A stretch of DNA of 64,000 nt. It comes from Tropicibacter sp. R16_0 (GTDB lineage Bacteria > Pseudomonadota > Alphaproteobacteria > Rhodobacterales > Rhodobacteraceae). The stretch lies in NCBI RefSeq assembly GCF_017743935.1, contig NZ_JAGHRE010000008.1:226030-290029 (forward strand), in the 5' to 3' direction. Position 1 is the stretch's first letter; every line of letters begins with the position of its first letter. Positions 53,200 to 62,249 of this stretch are shown in pieces. Made by a program: the position numbers and the translations under genes. The notes under the pieces were generated by a model. That model was given only the letters and a program-made list of their open reading frames with translations, searched no databases and was not told where the DNA came from.

Positions 53200-54348
53200 A
53201 TGACATCAACCTTGGACATTCTGGACCGTCTGATCAGCTTTGACACGGTCAGCCGGAACTCGAACCTTGAACTTGCCCGCTATGCTGAAGCGTTTCTGGC
53301 CGAGCGGGGCTTTGTGGTGCATCGCATCGACGATCCAGACGGGGAAAAGACCGGGCTTTATGCCGAAAAAGGGCCTGCGGGAGATGGGGTGCTTCTCTCT
53401 GCGCATACGGATGTTGTGCCGGTGGACGGGCAAGACTGGACCAAGGATCCGTTCCGCCTGACCCGTGAAAACGACCGGCTTTATGGGCGCGGCACCACGG
53501 ATATGAAGGGCTATGTCGCCTCGATCCTGTCGCTGGCGGATCGTGCCGCAAAAGCCGATTTGCGCGAACCGCTCAAGATAGCTCTGTCCTATGATGAAGA
53601 GGTCGGTTGTGTCGGCATTCAGCGGATGCTTGACCGATTGGCACCGATGCTGGGGCAACCGCGCGCCTGCTTTGTGGGCGAGCCTACGGATATGCAAGTG
53701 GCCGTGGGGCACAAGGGCAAAGCAGCGCTGCGCGCGGTCTGTCATGGGCAGGCCGGGCATTCGGCACTGGCACCCAAGTTCGTCAACGCATTGCATCTGG
53801 CGACAGATTTCGTTGGTGAGCTACGCGCACTGCAAAACGCCTATGCCACCGGCGGCAACCGTGATCTGGCCTATTCCGTGCCCTACACAACCTTTCATGT
53901 GGGTGTTCTGTCCGGTGGCACCGCGTTGAATATCGTGCCGGACCGGGCCGAGATGACGTTTGAATACCGCCACCTCGCTGCGGACCGGGGGGCGGATATT
54001 CTGGCTCAGATCAAGGCCGCAGCTGAGCGTGTCGGTGCCTCTCATCGCGCGCATTTTGACGGCGCACGGGTCGAGGTCGAGCAGTACAACGCCTATCCCG
54101 GTCTGGACACGCCTGAGACGGATGCCGTGATCGGCTTTGCCCAGAAACTAGCGCAAAGCAACGAAACGACCAAAGTGGCCTTTGGCACAGAAGCCGGGTT
54201 CTTTAGCGAGCTCGGTATTCCCACCGTCGTCTGCGGCCCCGGCTCGATGGAGGGGCAAGGACACAAGCCGGATGAGTATCTGGAGATGAGTCAGCTGAAT
54301 GCCTGTGATGCGATGATGGATCGCATTCTGGATGATTTGTGTGAGTGA
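53200..54348 (+). CDS. ArgE-like M20 metallo-deacylase
   Basis: This 382-residue M20 family enzyme has metal ligands in LLSAHTDVVPVDGQDW, GRGTTDMKGY and SYDEEVGCVG (general-base Glu), plus GEPTDMQVAVGHKGK and the final His in GPGSMEGQGHKPDEYL. It is closest in pattern to acetylornithine deacetylase. Its position in the catabolic run makes hydrolysis of an N-acyl (for example N-formyl or N-acetyl) pathway intermediate at least as likely as arginine synthesis. Confidence 0.9.
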   Translation: MTSTLDILDRLISFDTVSRNSNLELARYAEAFLAERGFVVHRIDDPDGEKTGLYAEKGPAGDGVLLSAHTDVVPVDGQDWTKDPFRLTRENDRLYGRGTTDMKGYVASILSLADRAAKADLREPLKIALSYDEEVGCVGIQRMLDRLAPMLGQPRACFVGEPTDMQVAVGHKGKAALRAVCHGQAGHSALAPKFVNALHLATDFVGELRALQNAYATGGNRDLAYSVPYTTFHVGVLSGGTALNIVPDRAEMTFEYRHLAADRGADILAQIKAAAERVGASHRAHFDGARVEVEQYNAYPGLDTPETDAVIGFAQKLAQSNETTKVAFGTEAGFFSELGIPTVVCGPGSMEGQGHKPDEYLEMSQLNACDAMMDRILDDLCE

Positions 54349-54351
54349 CCG

Positions 54352-54615
54352 ATGATGGACATGCTGCAAGACATTTCGCTGATTGACGGGGTCGGTCTGA
54401 TCGGTTCGGTGATCATCGTTGTCGCCTATTACCTGGCCACCCGAAACATCCTGCCCGCCGACAAGATCACCTTTAACGTTTGCAATATCGTAGGCGGGAC
54501 TTTGGTGATGGTCTCGTTGATCTATCGGCCCAATTTAGGGGCCATCGTGATCGAGGTCATGTTTCTGCTAATCGCGGCTTTGGCGATCTTGCGCAACCTG
54601 CGGGGCGCGACCTAG
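54352..54615 (+). CDS. small CBU_0592-like membrane protein
   Basis: This 87-residue protein has three hydrophobic helices (GLIGSVIIVVAYYLATR, FNVCNIVGGTLVMVSLIY, IVIEVMFLLIAALAILRN), the pattern of small CBU_0592-family membrane proteins of unknown function. It starts three bases after the deacylase stop and ends inside a 22-base palindrome. Confidence 0.75.
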   Translation: MMDMLQDISLIDGVGLIGSVIIVVAYYLATRNILPADKITFNVCNIVGGTLVMVSLIYRPNLGAIVIEVMFLLIAALAILRNLRGAT

Positions 54616-54624
54616 GTCGCGCCC
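54603..54624. terminator. perfect 22-base palindrome containing a stop codon
   Basis: GGGCGCGACC-TA-GGTCGCGCCC covers the TAG stop of the small membrane protein gene. As RNA it would form a nine-base-pair stem with a CTAG loop. It lies between two convergent genes 16 bases apart, so a bidirectional termination role is likely even though no T-tract is present. Confidence 0.55.
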
Positions 54625-54631
54625 AACCGGG

Positions 54632-54994
54632 TCATTCCGCAATCATATAGAACTTGCGCAGGGTCTGGGTGATTTCCCAGACGCATGCTGTGCCCTTGGG
54701 GATAAAGAACGTGTCGCCAGCGACAAATTCCTGCTCTGTGCCGTCCGAACCGGTCAGGGTCAGCGCGCCCGAGATCACGGTCATCATCTCGTCTACCGGA
54801 TAGGCCTTGATCTCTTCCCGGCAGGGCGCGCATTCCCACACCCCGACCGAGATCTTCCGATCCTGGCTTTCAAAAAAGCTGCTGATGGTTTCGGACGTGT
54901 CTTGGGTCGTGAAATCACTCTCCGCCACCAGATTGGATGGGACAAAACCGGTATCGGGGTGGCCGTCAGCCAGCAGACGGATAGGTTGGGTCAT
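54632..54994 (-). CDS. cupin-domain protein
   Basis: The start MTQPIRLLADGHPDTGF (ATG 54994) follows AAGGAGG and gives 120 residues. The small beta-barrel has conserved cupin stretches ISVGVWECAPCREEIKAYPVDEMMTVISGALTLTG and FVAGDTFFIPKGTACVWEI. Only part of the usual His-rich metal site is present (Glu and Cys in place of His). It lies eleven bases after the TMADH-like gene B on the same strand and may be an accessory or sensor for that enzyme. Confidence 0.85.
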   Translation of the reverse strand: MTQPIRLLADGHPDTGFVPSNLVAESDFTTQDTSETISSFFESQDRKISVGVWECAPCREEIKAYPVDEMMTVISGALTLTGSDGTEQEFVAGDTFFIPKGTACVWEITQTLRKFYMIAE

Positions 54995-55005
54995 GGGGTC
55001 CTCCT

Positions 55006-57051
55006 TCATTGTGCAAGCGGCATGGGCAGGAATTGAGGCACGTGCTGCTTTGTATCGTCCTGATCTCGCGCCCACCGATGGCCCGCATGCACCGCGGCGG
55101 CAATGATCGAGGGCGCTTCGCAATCGCCGATGCGACTGACGGACTTGATGCCTGCGTCGGCCCATTCGCCCTTGCGCGCGATCAGGTCCTGATAGACACG
55201 ATCCTCAGGCGTTTTGGACGTCAACACAACCGCCGTGCCAAGGGGCAGCGTCAAGCCAGGGCCGCCGTGGACGCAGACAAACTCGATCTGATCGGCATGC
55301 ACCGCTTTGAGGGACTTCAGGCGTTCCATACGTACCCCCAGTTCCATCAGGCGGGCGATGACCTTGTGCTGTTCCATGGTCAGCGCCAGATAGGGTGCGA
55401 CCTCGGGCGCGGGGATCACGTACGTCACATCGTGGCCTTCCTTGACCAGTTTTTCGGCAATCACATTGCCCAAGTACGCGCCGTCCTCGTCGTAGATTAC
55501 CACCGGGCCAGTCAACTCGGCCCCGTCCATGATGTCGTCGGGGGTCAGCACGTTGGCCTCATCCCCGCTCAGCACCGGCGTCAAGTTGATCCGACCGATC
55601 CCATCGCGCCGCCATGTGGCACCGGTTGCCAGAACTACGTGTTCCATCCCGAATTCCAGGATATCGTCCGCCTCCAGTGGAGAGTCAGTGTAAAGGTTCA
55701 CATTGCCCAATTGTTGCAGGGCATAGAGGCGATAGTCGGCCACCCGAAGCCATTCAGACAGGCCCGGCAGCGCCGCCTCGCGCTTGACCCGGCCACCCAG
55801 ATCGGCGCGTGCATCGGCCACTGTCACCTCATACCCGCGTTTGGACAGGATGTTGGCGCATTCGAGCCCGGCAGGGCCACCACCCACGATCAGGATGCTG
55901 TCGTCGGACCCTTTGGTCGGCACCTGTTCCGGGTGCCAGCCCCGGCGGTATTCATCCATGATCGTCGGGTTCTGGGTGCAGCGCATCGGCGCATATGACA
56001 TCTCGCCCGAGGCGCAGACATTGCAGCCGATGCACTCGCGGATGTCATCCACGCGGCCCTCGTCAATCTTGGTTGGAATGAACGGATCAGCAATCGACGG
56101 ACGCGCCGCGCCCACCAAATCGAGCACCCCGCGCCGCACTTGACTGAACATCGTGTCGGGCGATGTGAAACGGCCCACGCTAACCACCGGCTTATCGACC
56201 ACACCTTTCACGAACGCGATCTGCTGTTCCTGAAACCCTTCATTGGAGAAGCGCGAGGTTTGGCTGTCCTCGGGCCAATCGGAAATGTTCACGTCCCACA
56301 GATCGGGAATGTCTTTCAGCATCTCGACCAACTCCTGACCCTGCATCAGATCACCGTCGATCTCGTTCACGCCAAAGCGGAAGGCCACGGCGCAGGTGTC
56401 GCCGATGGCATCCTTCATACCCTCCAGCACTTCGCGCAGCAGACGGGCGCGGTTTTCCAGGCTACCGCCATATTCGTCACTGCGGGTGTTGTAGCTGGGT
56501 TGCAGGAACTGGCTGAAGATCGACAGCCCGTGACCGGCGTAGGCATAGACGATGTCGAAGCCTGCCTTTTTGGCGCGCACAGCGGCCGCGATGTGCTGCT
56601 CGCGCACGGTTTTGATGTCTTGTTTGTCCATCATCTTGGATTGAAACGGTTCAACCGATTCCAGCGTCAACCGCGAGGTCGGCCCAAGCGGTGGTGTGCG
56701 CGAGGCGCGATTGCCTGCGGCCAAACCCACATGCCCCAGCTCGACCCCGGCCAGGGCGCCATGACGGTGCACCGCCTCGGGCATGCGCGAAATGCGCTTG
56801 ATGTCAGCATCATTCCACAGGTGCAGCGAGGGGAAGGGCCAGAATTCGGTGGTGTTGCCGATCTCGGCAATCTCGGTGCAGACGACGCCCCAACCGCCCT
56901 CGGCCTTCATCTCGCGCATGCGGGTGTTGGCGTCGGGGGCGTTGTCGGATGTTCCGGAACAATGGGGCACCTGATAAAAGCGGTTCTTGGTGGTGACAGG
57001 GCCGATCTTGACCGGTTCGAACAGAACGTCATAGCGCGGATCGCGTGGCAT
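55006..57051 (-). CDS. TMADH-like flavoenzyme B (old-yellow-enzyme domain, 4Fe-4S, FAD/NAD domain)
   Basis: This is a paralogue of the 45007-47076 product. ATG 57051 (MPRDPRYDVLFEPVKIGPVTTKNRFYQVPH) gives 681 residues. It has the FMN barrel, the same SDEYGGSLENRARLL segment, a cluster motif CIGCNVCASGEMSYAPMRC, and the Rossmann motif SILIVGGGPAGLECANILSKRGYEV. The family contains amine and N-methyl-amino-acid demethylases that pass electrons to ETF. Divergence in the barrel (TSRLTLESVEPFQSKMMDK versus ALPIRTFTNDPVQARALDK) suggests a different substrate from copy A. Confidence 0.88.
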   Translation of the reverse strand: MPRDPRYDVLFEPVKIGPVTTKNRFYQVPHCSGTSDNAPDANTRMREMKAEGGWGVVCTEIAEIGNTTEFWPFPSLHLWNDADIKRISRMPEAVHRHGALAGVELGHVGLAAGNRASRTPPLGPTSRLTLESVEPFQSKMMDKQDIKTVREQHIAAAVRAKKAGFDIVYAYAGHGLSIFSQFLQPSYNTRSDEYGGSLENRARLLREVLEGMKDAIGDTCAVAFRFGVNEIDGDLMQGQELVEMLKDIPDLWDVNISDWPEDSQTSRFSNEGFQEQQIAFVKGVVDKPVVSVGRFTSPDTMFSQVRRGVLDLVGAARPSIADPFIPTKIDEGRVDDIRECIGCNVCASGEMSYAPMRCTQNPTIMDEYRRGWHPEQVPTKGSDDSILIVGGGPAGLECANILSKRGYEVTVADARADLGGRVKREAALPGLSEWLRVADYRLYALQQLGNVNLYTDSPLEADDILEFGMEHVVLATGATWRRDGIGRINLTPVLSGDEANVLTPDDIMDGAELTGPVVIYDEDGAYLGNVIAEKLVKEGHDVTYVIPAPEVAPYLALTMEQHKVIARLMELGVRMERLKSLKAVHADQIEFVCVHGGPGLTLPLGTAVVLTSKTPEDRVYQDLIARKGEWADAGIKSVSRIGDCEAPSIIAAAVHAGHRWARDQDDTKQHVPQFLPMPLAQ

Positions 57052-57132
57052 GGGGGGCCTCTCTGGCTTGGCCTTTGATGGGGCTGGCAATACGATAGGC
57101 CAAGTTTTAGCGAGACCCCGCAGGCGGCCTAG

Positions 57133-57148
57133 TGTCCCTAAAGGGACA
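57133..57148. promoter_or_regulatory. palindrome in divergent promoter B
   Basis: TGTCCC, TAAA, GGGACA ends 15 bases before the LuxR-B start, the same position as the palindrome in module A. It contains the CCCTAA half-site also present, inverted, in module A (TTAGGG at 47143-47148). Confidence 0.5.
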
Positions 57149-57163
57149 TACCCGGAGCAGAGC

Positions 57164-58201
57164 ATGCCCAACCCCGTTTTTCCTGATCTGTCAGCGGCTG
57201 TTCTGACAGTGGGGCAAGGTGGTTTCCAAGCTGCTTTGAGCGAGGCAATTGCCACGTGGCTTGGGGCTGAACGGCGCGGTGTGTTGCAGTATTCCCGCCA
57301 TGCGCTGCCGCATTATCTGGTCCGTGATCATGTGCCGGGGGAAGAAGTCGATTTCTACCTGGCCGGCGCCTACCGATTTGATCCGTTCTTTCGAAAATGG
57401 CGAGAGGGGCAGGCCAACGGCGTTCTGGGCCTGGCCGAACTCAGCGATGCGGCAGGTCGGGTGGGTGAAAAGGCCCGCGATTACGTGCTGCGGTTTCAGC
57501 CCAAGACCGGAATGGCGGATGAGATCGCGGTCCTTTGCCCCAAGATCGGCGGGGCGGTGGACAACTATTTCTTTCTGCGCAGCACGCCGTTTGAGCAGGC
57601 CGAGATGGAGATGTTGCGGGCGGTGTTTCCAACGCTACACGCGCTGCATGACCTGAACCAACGCCTGATCCTGAACGCTTTGGCCCAGGGGAACACACAG
57701 ATCAGCGGCTTTCCCGAGGCGGACGCTTTTGCCATTGATGACAGCCAGGGGCGTCAAAGCTTTGTCAGTGCCAATTGGCAGCAGATTGTGGGGCAAGCGA
57801 TCGACCTGTCTGACGCGGTCGATCACGCGCGCAGGGGCGCGTCAGGTCAGCCAACCGTTATAGGGACAGCGCATGTGATTTCCGAACGATTGGGCGCTGA
57901 TTTTCCGCCCGCGCCAAATGGACGGATCACCTTTGTTGTGCAGCGGCCCATGGCCTCCTCGTCCCTGGTGCTGTCCGAGGTTGTTGAGAACCTTTTTTCA
58001 GACCAGCTGACGCAGCGCGAGATCTCGATCTGCCAACTGGCCCTGCGTGGGTTTCCATCAGCCTCGATTGCGGAACAATTGGGCATCGCCGTGGGTACGG
58101 TCAAAAACCACCGAAAAAGCATCTATCGCAAGCTGGATATCACCACCGAGCGCGAGCTGTTTCTATTGCTGCTCAATCACGTGGGTGCGCCACCCAATTG
58201 A
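57164..58201 (+). CDS. LuxR-family regulator B
   Basis: ATG 57164 (MPNPVFPDLSAAVLTVGQGGF) with GGAG upstream gives 345 residues. The N-terminal region parallels regulator A (VLTVGQGGFQAALSEAI versus ILSVGTDQFAAALQDWL). About 60 extra residues lie in the middle (FAIDDSQGRQSFVSANW), with the helix-turn-helix at the end (LTQREISICQLALRGFPSASIAEQLGIAVGTVKNHRKSIYRKL). It is divergent from flavoenzyme B and probably controls it. A shared terminator separates it from the convergent polyamine-type transporter genes. Confidence 0.88.
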   Translation: MPNPVFPDLSAAVLTVGQGGFQAALSEAIATWLGAERRGVLQYSRHALPHYLVRDHVPGEEVDFYLAGAYRFDPFFRKWREGQANGVLGLAELSDAAGRVGEKARDYVLRFQPKTGMADEIAVLCPKIGGAVDNYFFLRSTPFEQAEMEMLRAVFPTLHALHDLNQRLILNALAQGNTQISGFPEADAFAIDDSQGRQSFVSANWQQIVGQAIDLSDAVDHARRGASGQPTVIGTAHVISERLGADFPPAPNGRITFVVQRPMASSSLVLSEVVENLFSDQLTQREISICQLALRGFPSASIAEQLGIAVGTVKNHRKSIYRKLDITTERELFLLLLNHVGAPPN

Positions 58202-58232
58202 AAAATCCGGACAGTCAACCTGCCCGGATTTC
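58202..58232. terminator. bidirectional terminator between luxR-B and the potABCD-type operon
   Basis: AAATCCGG, 13 bases, CCGGATTT forms a stem followed on the minus strand by TTTTTC. This makes a good intrinsic terminator for the transporter operon and a weaker one for the regulator gene. Confidence 0.75.
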
Positions 58233-58255
58233 ATCAAAGCGCCCTTGGTAGGAGC

Positions 58256-59293
58256 TTACTTCTTCACGTTGGTCCAGATTTGGTCATAGACTGCCTGCAC
58301 CTCTTGCGAGCAGACCTCGATAAAGACGCCCGGGCCAACCTTGTCGTGGGGGTTCTTTTCGGGTTGTGTCGCCAGTTCCGGGTCAAGGAAGCTTTCAACC
58401 CCGGTCACGCCGGCGTTGTAGCGGGCATAGTTGGTGACGGCCGCGATATTTTCCGGCTCAAGCAGGAAGTCCATGAACTTCAGCGCGCTGTCACGGTTGG
58501 GCGCGTCCTTGAGAAGAACAACGTTGTCCATCCACGCAATGTAACCTTGGGTCGGATAGGCGTATTCGACATTCGCCCCTTCTTCGCGCGCCTTGGCGGA
58601 GAACCCGTCGTAGATCTGGCCCACGGCTGCGTCTCCCGACACCAGCACCTCTTTCGCGGTATCCGAGTTGAACGAAGCCCAGTGTTTTTTGGCATCCAAC
58701 AACATGGCGTTCAGAGCCTTGAGCTGCTCGCGGTCGGTCGAACACTGCGGAATTCCCATATGCAGCGCGGCCATGGCCATCACTTCACCCTGGCTGTCCA
58801 GCATGTTGATGCGACCCTGCAGCTCGGCTGGCGGGTTGAACAGAATATCGGTGGTCTGGATGTCACCAGAATAGACGTCGCGGTTCACGGCAAAGCTGGT
58901 CGAGCCCCACTGATAGGGGATCGAATGCTTGCGGCCGGGATCAAAGCTGGGATCGGCCCACTCGGGCGCGATGTTGCCTTTGTTCTTCAGTTCGCCATCC
59001 GCGATGGTGTCGAGCATCCCTTCGCCTGCCATGATCGACACCATGTAATCGCCGGGAACGGACACGTCATAGGTGCCGATCCCACCGGCCTTGAGTGACG
59101 CGAGCATGGATTCGTTGGAATCGAAGGTGTCCATTGTCACGTTGATGCCGGTTTCGGCCGTGAACTTGTCGATCAATTCCTGCGGAATGTATTCGAACCA
59201 GTGGTACAGGACCAGTTCGCCCTCAGCCGCGGCGGCATTTGCTCCGATGATCAGGGCCATGGCAGCGGCGCTGTTCTTCATGAAGGATTTCAT
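58256..59293 (-). CDS. PotD/PotF-type ABC substrate-binding protein
   Basis: The start MKSFMKNSAAAMALIIGANAAAAE (ATG 59293, GGAGAG upstream) is a signal peptide; 345 residues in all. The mature part begins GELVLYHWFEYIPQELIDKFTAETGINVTMDTFDSNESML, the opening of spermidine/putrescine-binding proteins. The ligand may be a polyamine or another small cation such as a betaine; the usual polyamine-contact Asp residues cannot be confirmed by eye. It is the last gene of the operon. Confidence 0.92.
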   Translation of the reverse strand: MKSFMKNSAAAMALIIGANAAAAEGELVLYHWFEYIPQELIDKFTAETGINVTMDTFDSNESMLASLKAGGIGTYDVSVPGDYMVSIMAGEGMLDTIADGELKNKGNIAPEWADPSFDPGRKHSIPYQWGSTSFAVNRDVYSGDIQTTDILFNPPAELQGRINMLDSQGEVMAMAALHMGIPQCSTDREQLKALNAMLLDAKKHWASFNSDTAKEVLVSGDAAVGQIYDGFSAKAREEGANVEYAYPTQGYIAWMDNVVLLKDAPNRDSALKFMDFLLEPENIAAVTNYARYNAGVTGVESFLDPELATQPEKNPHDKVGPGVFIEVCSQEVQAVYDQIWTNVKK

Positions 59294-59314
59294 TGTTCTC
59301 TCCATCTGTTGGTT

Positions 59315-60124
59315 TTACTTGGTATTGTCTTGTTTGCTGACGAAATAGCTGATCGTGACCATCACCACCGACACGCCCAGCAACATGGTCGAAATCGCCA
59401 TGATATTGGGTTTGATCCCCTGCTTGACCGAGCCAAAGATCGCCGTTGGCAGAGTTTCCACCCCCGCCCCTTTGACAAAGTTGGTGATGATAAAGTCATC
59501 CAGGCTGACGATGAACGCCAACAGGAAGCCCGAGATGATGCCCGGCATCATCAGCGGCAGCAGGATCTTGGTAAAGGCCTGCCGCTTGGTGGCATACAGG
59601 TCTTGCGCGGCCTGTTCATAGCTGTCTTCGATCCCCTGCATCCGGGCCGAGATCGGCAGGTACGCAAAGGGAATGCAAAAGGCGATATGTGCCAGCAGGA
59701 TGGTCATGATGCCCCGGTCAAACCCGATCGAATTGAAGAAGATCAGGGTTGCAACAGCCGTCACGATTTCCGGCACCATCAGCGGTAGGCTGATCAGGCC
59801 AAATGACACGGTGCGCAGCTTGAACTTGCCCCCCCGGACCATGCCGGTCGCCGCCAGAGTTGCGATCGAGGTCGATACCGTGGCCGCGACGATGGCGATA
59901 ATAAAGCTGTTCTTGGCTGCCTCTTTGAACTTGCCGCTTTCCGGGCCGGTAAAGACATCCGCATACCAACGCAGCGAGAGACCCTCCCAGTTTGTGAGCG
60001 ATTGCGAGGCGTTGAAGCTGTAGATCGTGACCACCACGAGCGGCGCATACAGCACGATCAGACACAGCAGGGTGATGGCCTTGAAGCCGCGATAGGATTT
60101 GATGTCGAAACTTGTTGACGCCAT
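59315..60124 (-). CDS. potC: PotC-type ABC permease
   Basis: This 269-residue permease of the binding-protein-dependent type has about six helices and the EAA loop [38 protein letters not shown]. Near the N-terminus is [29 protein letters not shown], characteristic of PotC. It starts three bases after potB. Confidence 0.9.
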   Translation of the reverse strand: MASTSFDIKSYRGFKAITLLCLIVLYAPLVVVTIYSFNASQSLTNWEGLSLRWYADVFTGPESGKFKEAAKNSFIIAIVAATVSTSIATLAATGMVRGGKFKLRTVSFGLISLPLMVPEIVTAVATLIFFNSIGFDRGIMTILLAHIAFCIPFAYLPISARMQGIEDSYEQAAQDLYATKRQAFTKILLPLMMPGIISGFLLAFIVSLDDFIITNFVKGAGVETLPTAIFGSVKQGIKPNIMAISTMLLGVSVVMVTISYFVSKQDNTK

Positions 60125-60127
60125 GGT

Positions 60128-61057
60128 TCAACCCTCCGCTTTTTCGGCTTTGGCCTGTTGCCGGGCAAAGATCATCAGGATGATCAGAACCATGGTCAGC
60201 AGGATCATCGACGCCGCCGCACCAAACGGCCAGTTGCCGGCGTTGCCCTTGAACTGTTCCTCGATCAGCGAGCCGATCATGAAGTTCTTGGCGCCACCCA
60301 ACAGGTCCGGGGCCAGGAACGATCCCATGGACGGCACAAACACCAGGATACAGCCCGCGATGACACCCGGTTTGACCGCAGGCAGCAGAATGCGACGCAG
60401 GGTTGTCCACTTGCTGGCGTAGAGGTCGGCTGCGGCCTCGGACAGGTTGAAGTTGTAGCGTTCAACCGCAGCATAGATCGGCAGCACCATGAAGGGCAGA
60501 TAGGAATAGAACAAACCCAGTTGCACGGCAAAGTTGGTGTTTACGATGTGCAACGGGCTGTCGATAAGACCGATACCCAGCAGGAAGTCATTCAAAGGGC
60601 CTTGATCCCGCAGCAGGAACTTCATCGATACGGTACGGATCAGCAGGTTCACCCAGTAAGGAATGGTGATCAGGAACACCCAGATCGGGCGCATGTTCTC
60701 GGACCGCGTGGCAATGAAGTAGGCCGTTGGGAAACCGATCACCAGGCTCAGCAGCGTTGCAGCCCCAGCTTGCCAGATCGAGCGCCAGAAGATGGCGATA
60801 TAGGTCCATTCGATCTTGGGCGGATCATCCCCGAACAGCCCGCGATCAAAGAAGAACTGGTCATAGGCCGCCAGGCTGAATTCCCAGATCACACCGCCGC
60901 GAAACTCTTTCGTCAGGAAAGAGTAGGTCAGCATCATGAGAACCGGGGCCAGAACCAGAATGGACAGGGTCACCCACGCGGGCAACAGCAACCAGGTACG
61001 TGCCTCTTTGTAGGTGTCGGTTGTCGCGCTGCCGCCGCTTGCTGCACCGGCCGCCAT
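60128..61057 (-). CDS. potB: PotB-type ABC permease
   Basis: This 309-residue permease has the PotB-type periplasmic segment SFLTKEFRGGVIWEFSLAAYDQFFFDRGLFGDDPPKIEWTY and the EAA loop VERYNFNLSEAAADLYASKWTTLRRILLPAVKPG. A Gly/Ser-rich N-terminus precedes the first helix. Its ATG overlaps the potA stop by one base. Confidence 0.9.
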   Translation of the reverse strand: MAAGAASGGSATTDTYKEARTWLLLPAWVTLSILVLAPVLMMLTYSFLTKEFRGGVIWEFSLAAYDQFFFDRGLFGDDPPKIEWTYIAIFWRSIWQAGAATLLSLVIGFPTAYFIATRSENMRPIWVFLITIPYWVNLLIRTVSMKFLLRDQGPLNDFLLGIGLIDSPLHIVNTNFAVQLGLFYSYLPFMVLPIYAAVERYNFNLSEAAADLYASKWTTLRRILLPAVKPGVIAGCILVFVPSMGSFLAPDLLGGAKNFMIGSLIEEQFKGNAGNWPFGAAASMILLTMVLIILMIFARQQAKAEKAEG

Positions 61058-62148
61058 CAGTCCGCCAGGAGGCGTGCAGCCCCCCGCTCCATGTTGACGA
61101 ACATCTCGGTGCCGGGCTCAAAGATCCGCTTGTTGCCACGATCCGAGTTCGAGGTGCGCACCACGAAATCGGGGCCTTCGTCCAACTGCACGATGGTGGT
61201 GATGTCGGTGCCAACAAAGATGTTGTCCTTGACCCGACCATGCAGCCCCTCGGACGCGGTTGGTTCGGCCGACATGTACAGACGTTCGGGCCGGATCGAC
61301 ATGTGGACCTTGGACCCTACGCCGATGCCATCGACCGCGTTGCAAGTTAGTTCATGACCTCCGCCCAGATGACAGGTTGCGCGACCATCGGCGATGCCGT
61401 CGACCGAAACCTCAAGAAGGTTGGTTTCACCGATGAAATCCGCCACAAACATGTTGTGCGGACGCTCATAGATATCGGTTGGTGATCCGAGTTGCTGCAT
61501 TTCGCCTGCCGACATGACAGCGATGCGGTCGGACATGGTCAGGGCTTCTTCCTGATCATGGGTCACAAAGATGAAGGTGATCCCGGTTTCGCGCTGCAGA
61601 TGCTTAAGCTCCAGCTGCATCGCCTTGCGCAGTTTCAAGTCCAACGCGGACAGCGGCTCGTCCAACAGCAGTACCTTGGGCTGCGGAGCAAGCGCGCGGG
61701 CCAAGGCAACACGCTGTTGCTGTCCACCCGACAACTGGCTGGGCTTGCGCGCAGAAAACTGGCTGAGCTGCACCAATTCGAGCATTTCACCGGCCTTGGT
61801 GCGCGCGTCTGCCTTGGATGCTCCGCGCATCTCTAGCCCGAATGCCACGTTGTCCAGAATGGTCATATGCGGGAACAACGCATAGTTCTGGAACACCGTG
61901 TTCACCGGGCGTTTGTTGGGAGGCAGGTCCTCGATTTCGTCACCGTAAAGGAAGATTGCCCCTTCGGTGACATCCTCGAACCCCGCGATCATCCGCAGCA
62001 ATGTCGTCTTGCCGCATCCCGATGGACCGAGAAGCGTAAAGAACTCATTGTCCATGATTGACAGAGAGATTTTCTTAAGCGCGGTAAAGTCGCCATAGCG
62101 TTTCACCGCATCCCGCACGTCAATCGCGATATTTTCCTTGTCAGACAA
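61057..62148 (-). CDS. potA: PotA-type ABC transporter ATP-binding protein
   Basis: The N-terminus reads SDKENIAIDVRDAVKRYGDF; TTG 62148 with GGGAGG five bases upstream looks the best start, and ATG 62166 is the alternative. The protein has about 363 residues. Walker A is GPSGCGKTTLLRMIAG, the signature is LSGGQQQRVALARALAPQP, Walker B is VLLLDEPLSALD, the H-loop is FVTHDQEEALTMSD, and a C-terminal TOBE domain follows. It is the first gene of the importer operon, divergent from aspA. Confidence 0.92.
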   Translation of the reverse strand: MSDKENIAIDVRDAVKRYGDFTALKKISLSIMDNEFFTLLGPSGCGKTTLLRMIAGFEDVTEGAIFLYGDEIEDLPPNKRPVNTVFQNYALFPHMTILDNVAFGLEMRGASKADARTKAGEMLELVQLSQFSARKPSQLSGGQQQRVALARALAPQPKVLLLDEPLSALDLKLRKAMQLELKHLQRETGITFIFVTHDQEEALTMSDRIAVMSAGEMQQLGSPTDIYERPHNMFVADFIGETNLLEVSVDGIADGRATCHLGGGHELTCNAVDGIGVGSKVHMSIRPERLYMSAEPTASEGLHGRVKDNIFVGTDITTIVQLDEGPDFVVRTSNSDRGNKRIFEPGTEMFVNMERGAARLLAD

Positions 62149-62226
62149 ATGCGCCTCCCTGAGCATCGCGAAATTTCCCAAAGGTATATACGCGGCTCAG
62201 GTATCGCTGAATAATTGACTTCCTCA

Positions 62227-62249
62227 CCTAACCTTAGGCTGATCCTAAG
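62227..62249. promoter_or_regulatory. CCTAA/TTAGG half-site cluster in the potA-aspA promoter region
   Basis: CCTAA, CC, TTAGG, CTGAT, CCTAA lie in a row, making two overlapping inverted repeats between the divergent transporter operon and aspA. Similar half-sites occur in the promoters at 47129-47147 and 47995-48014. A shared regulator is possible but unproven. Confidence 0.4.
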
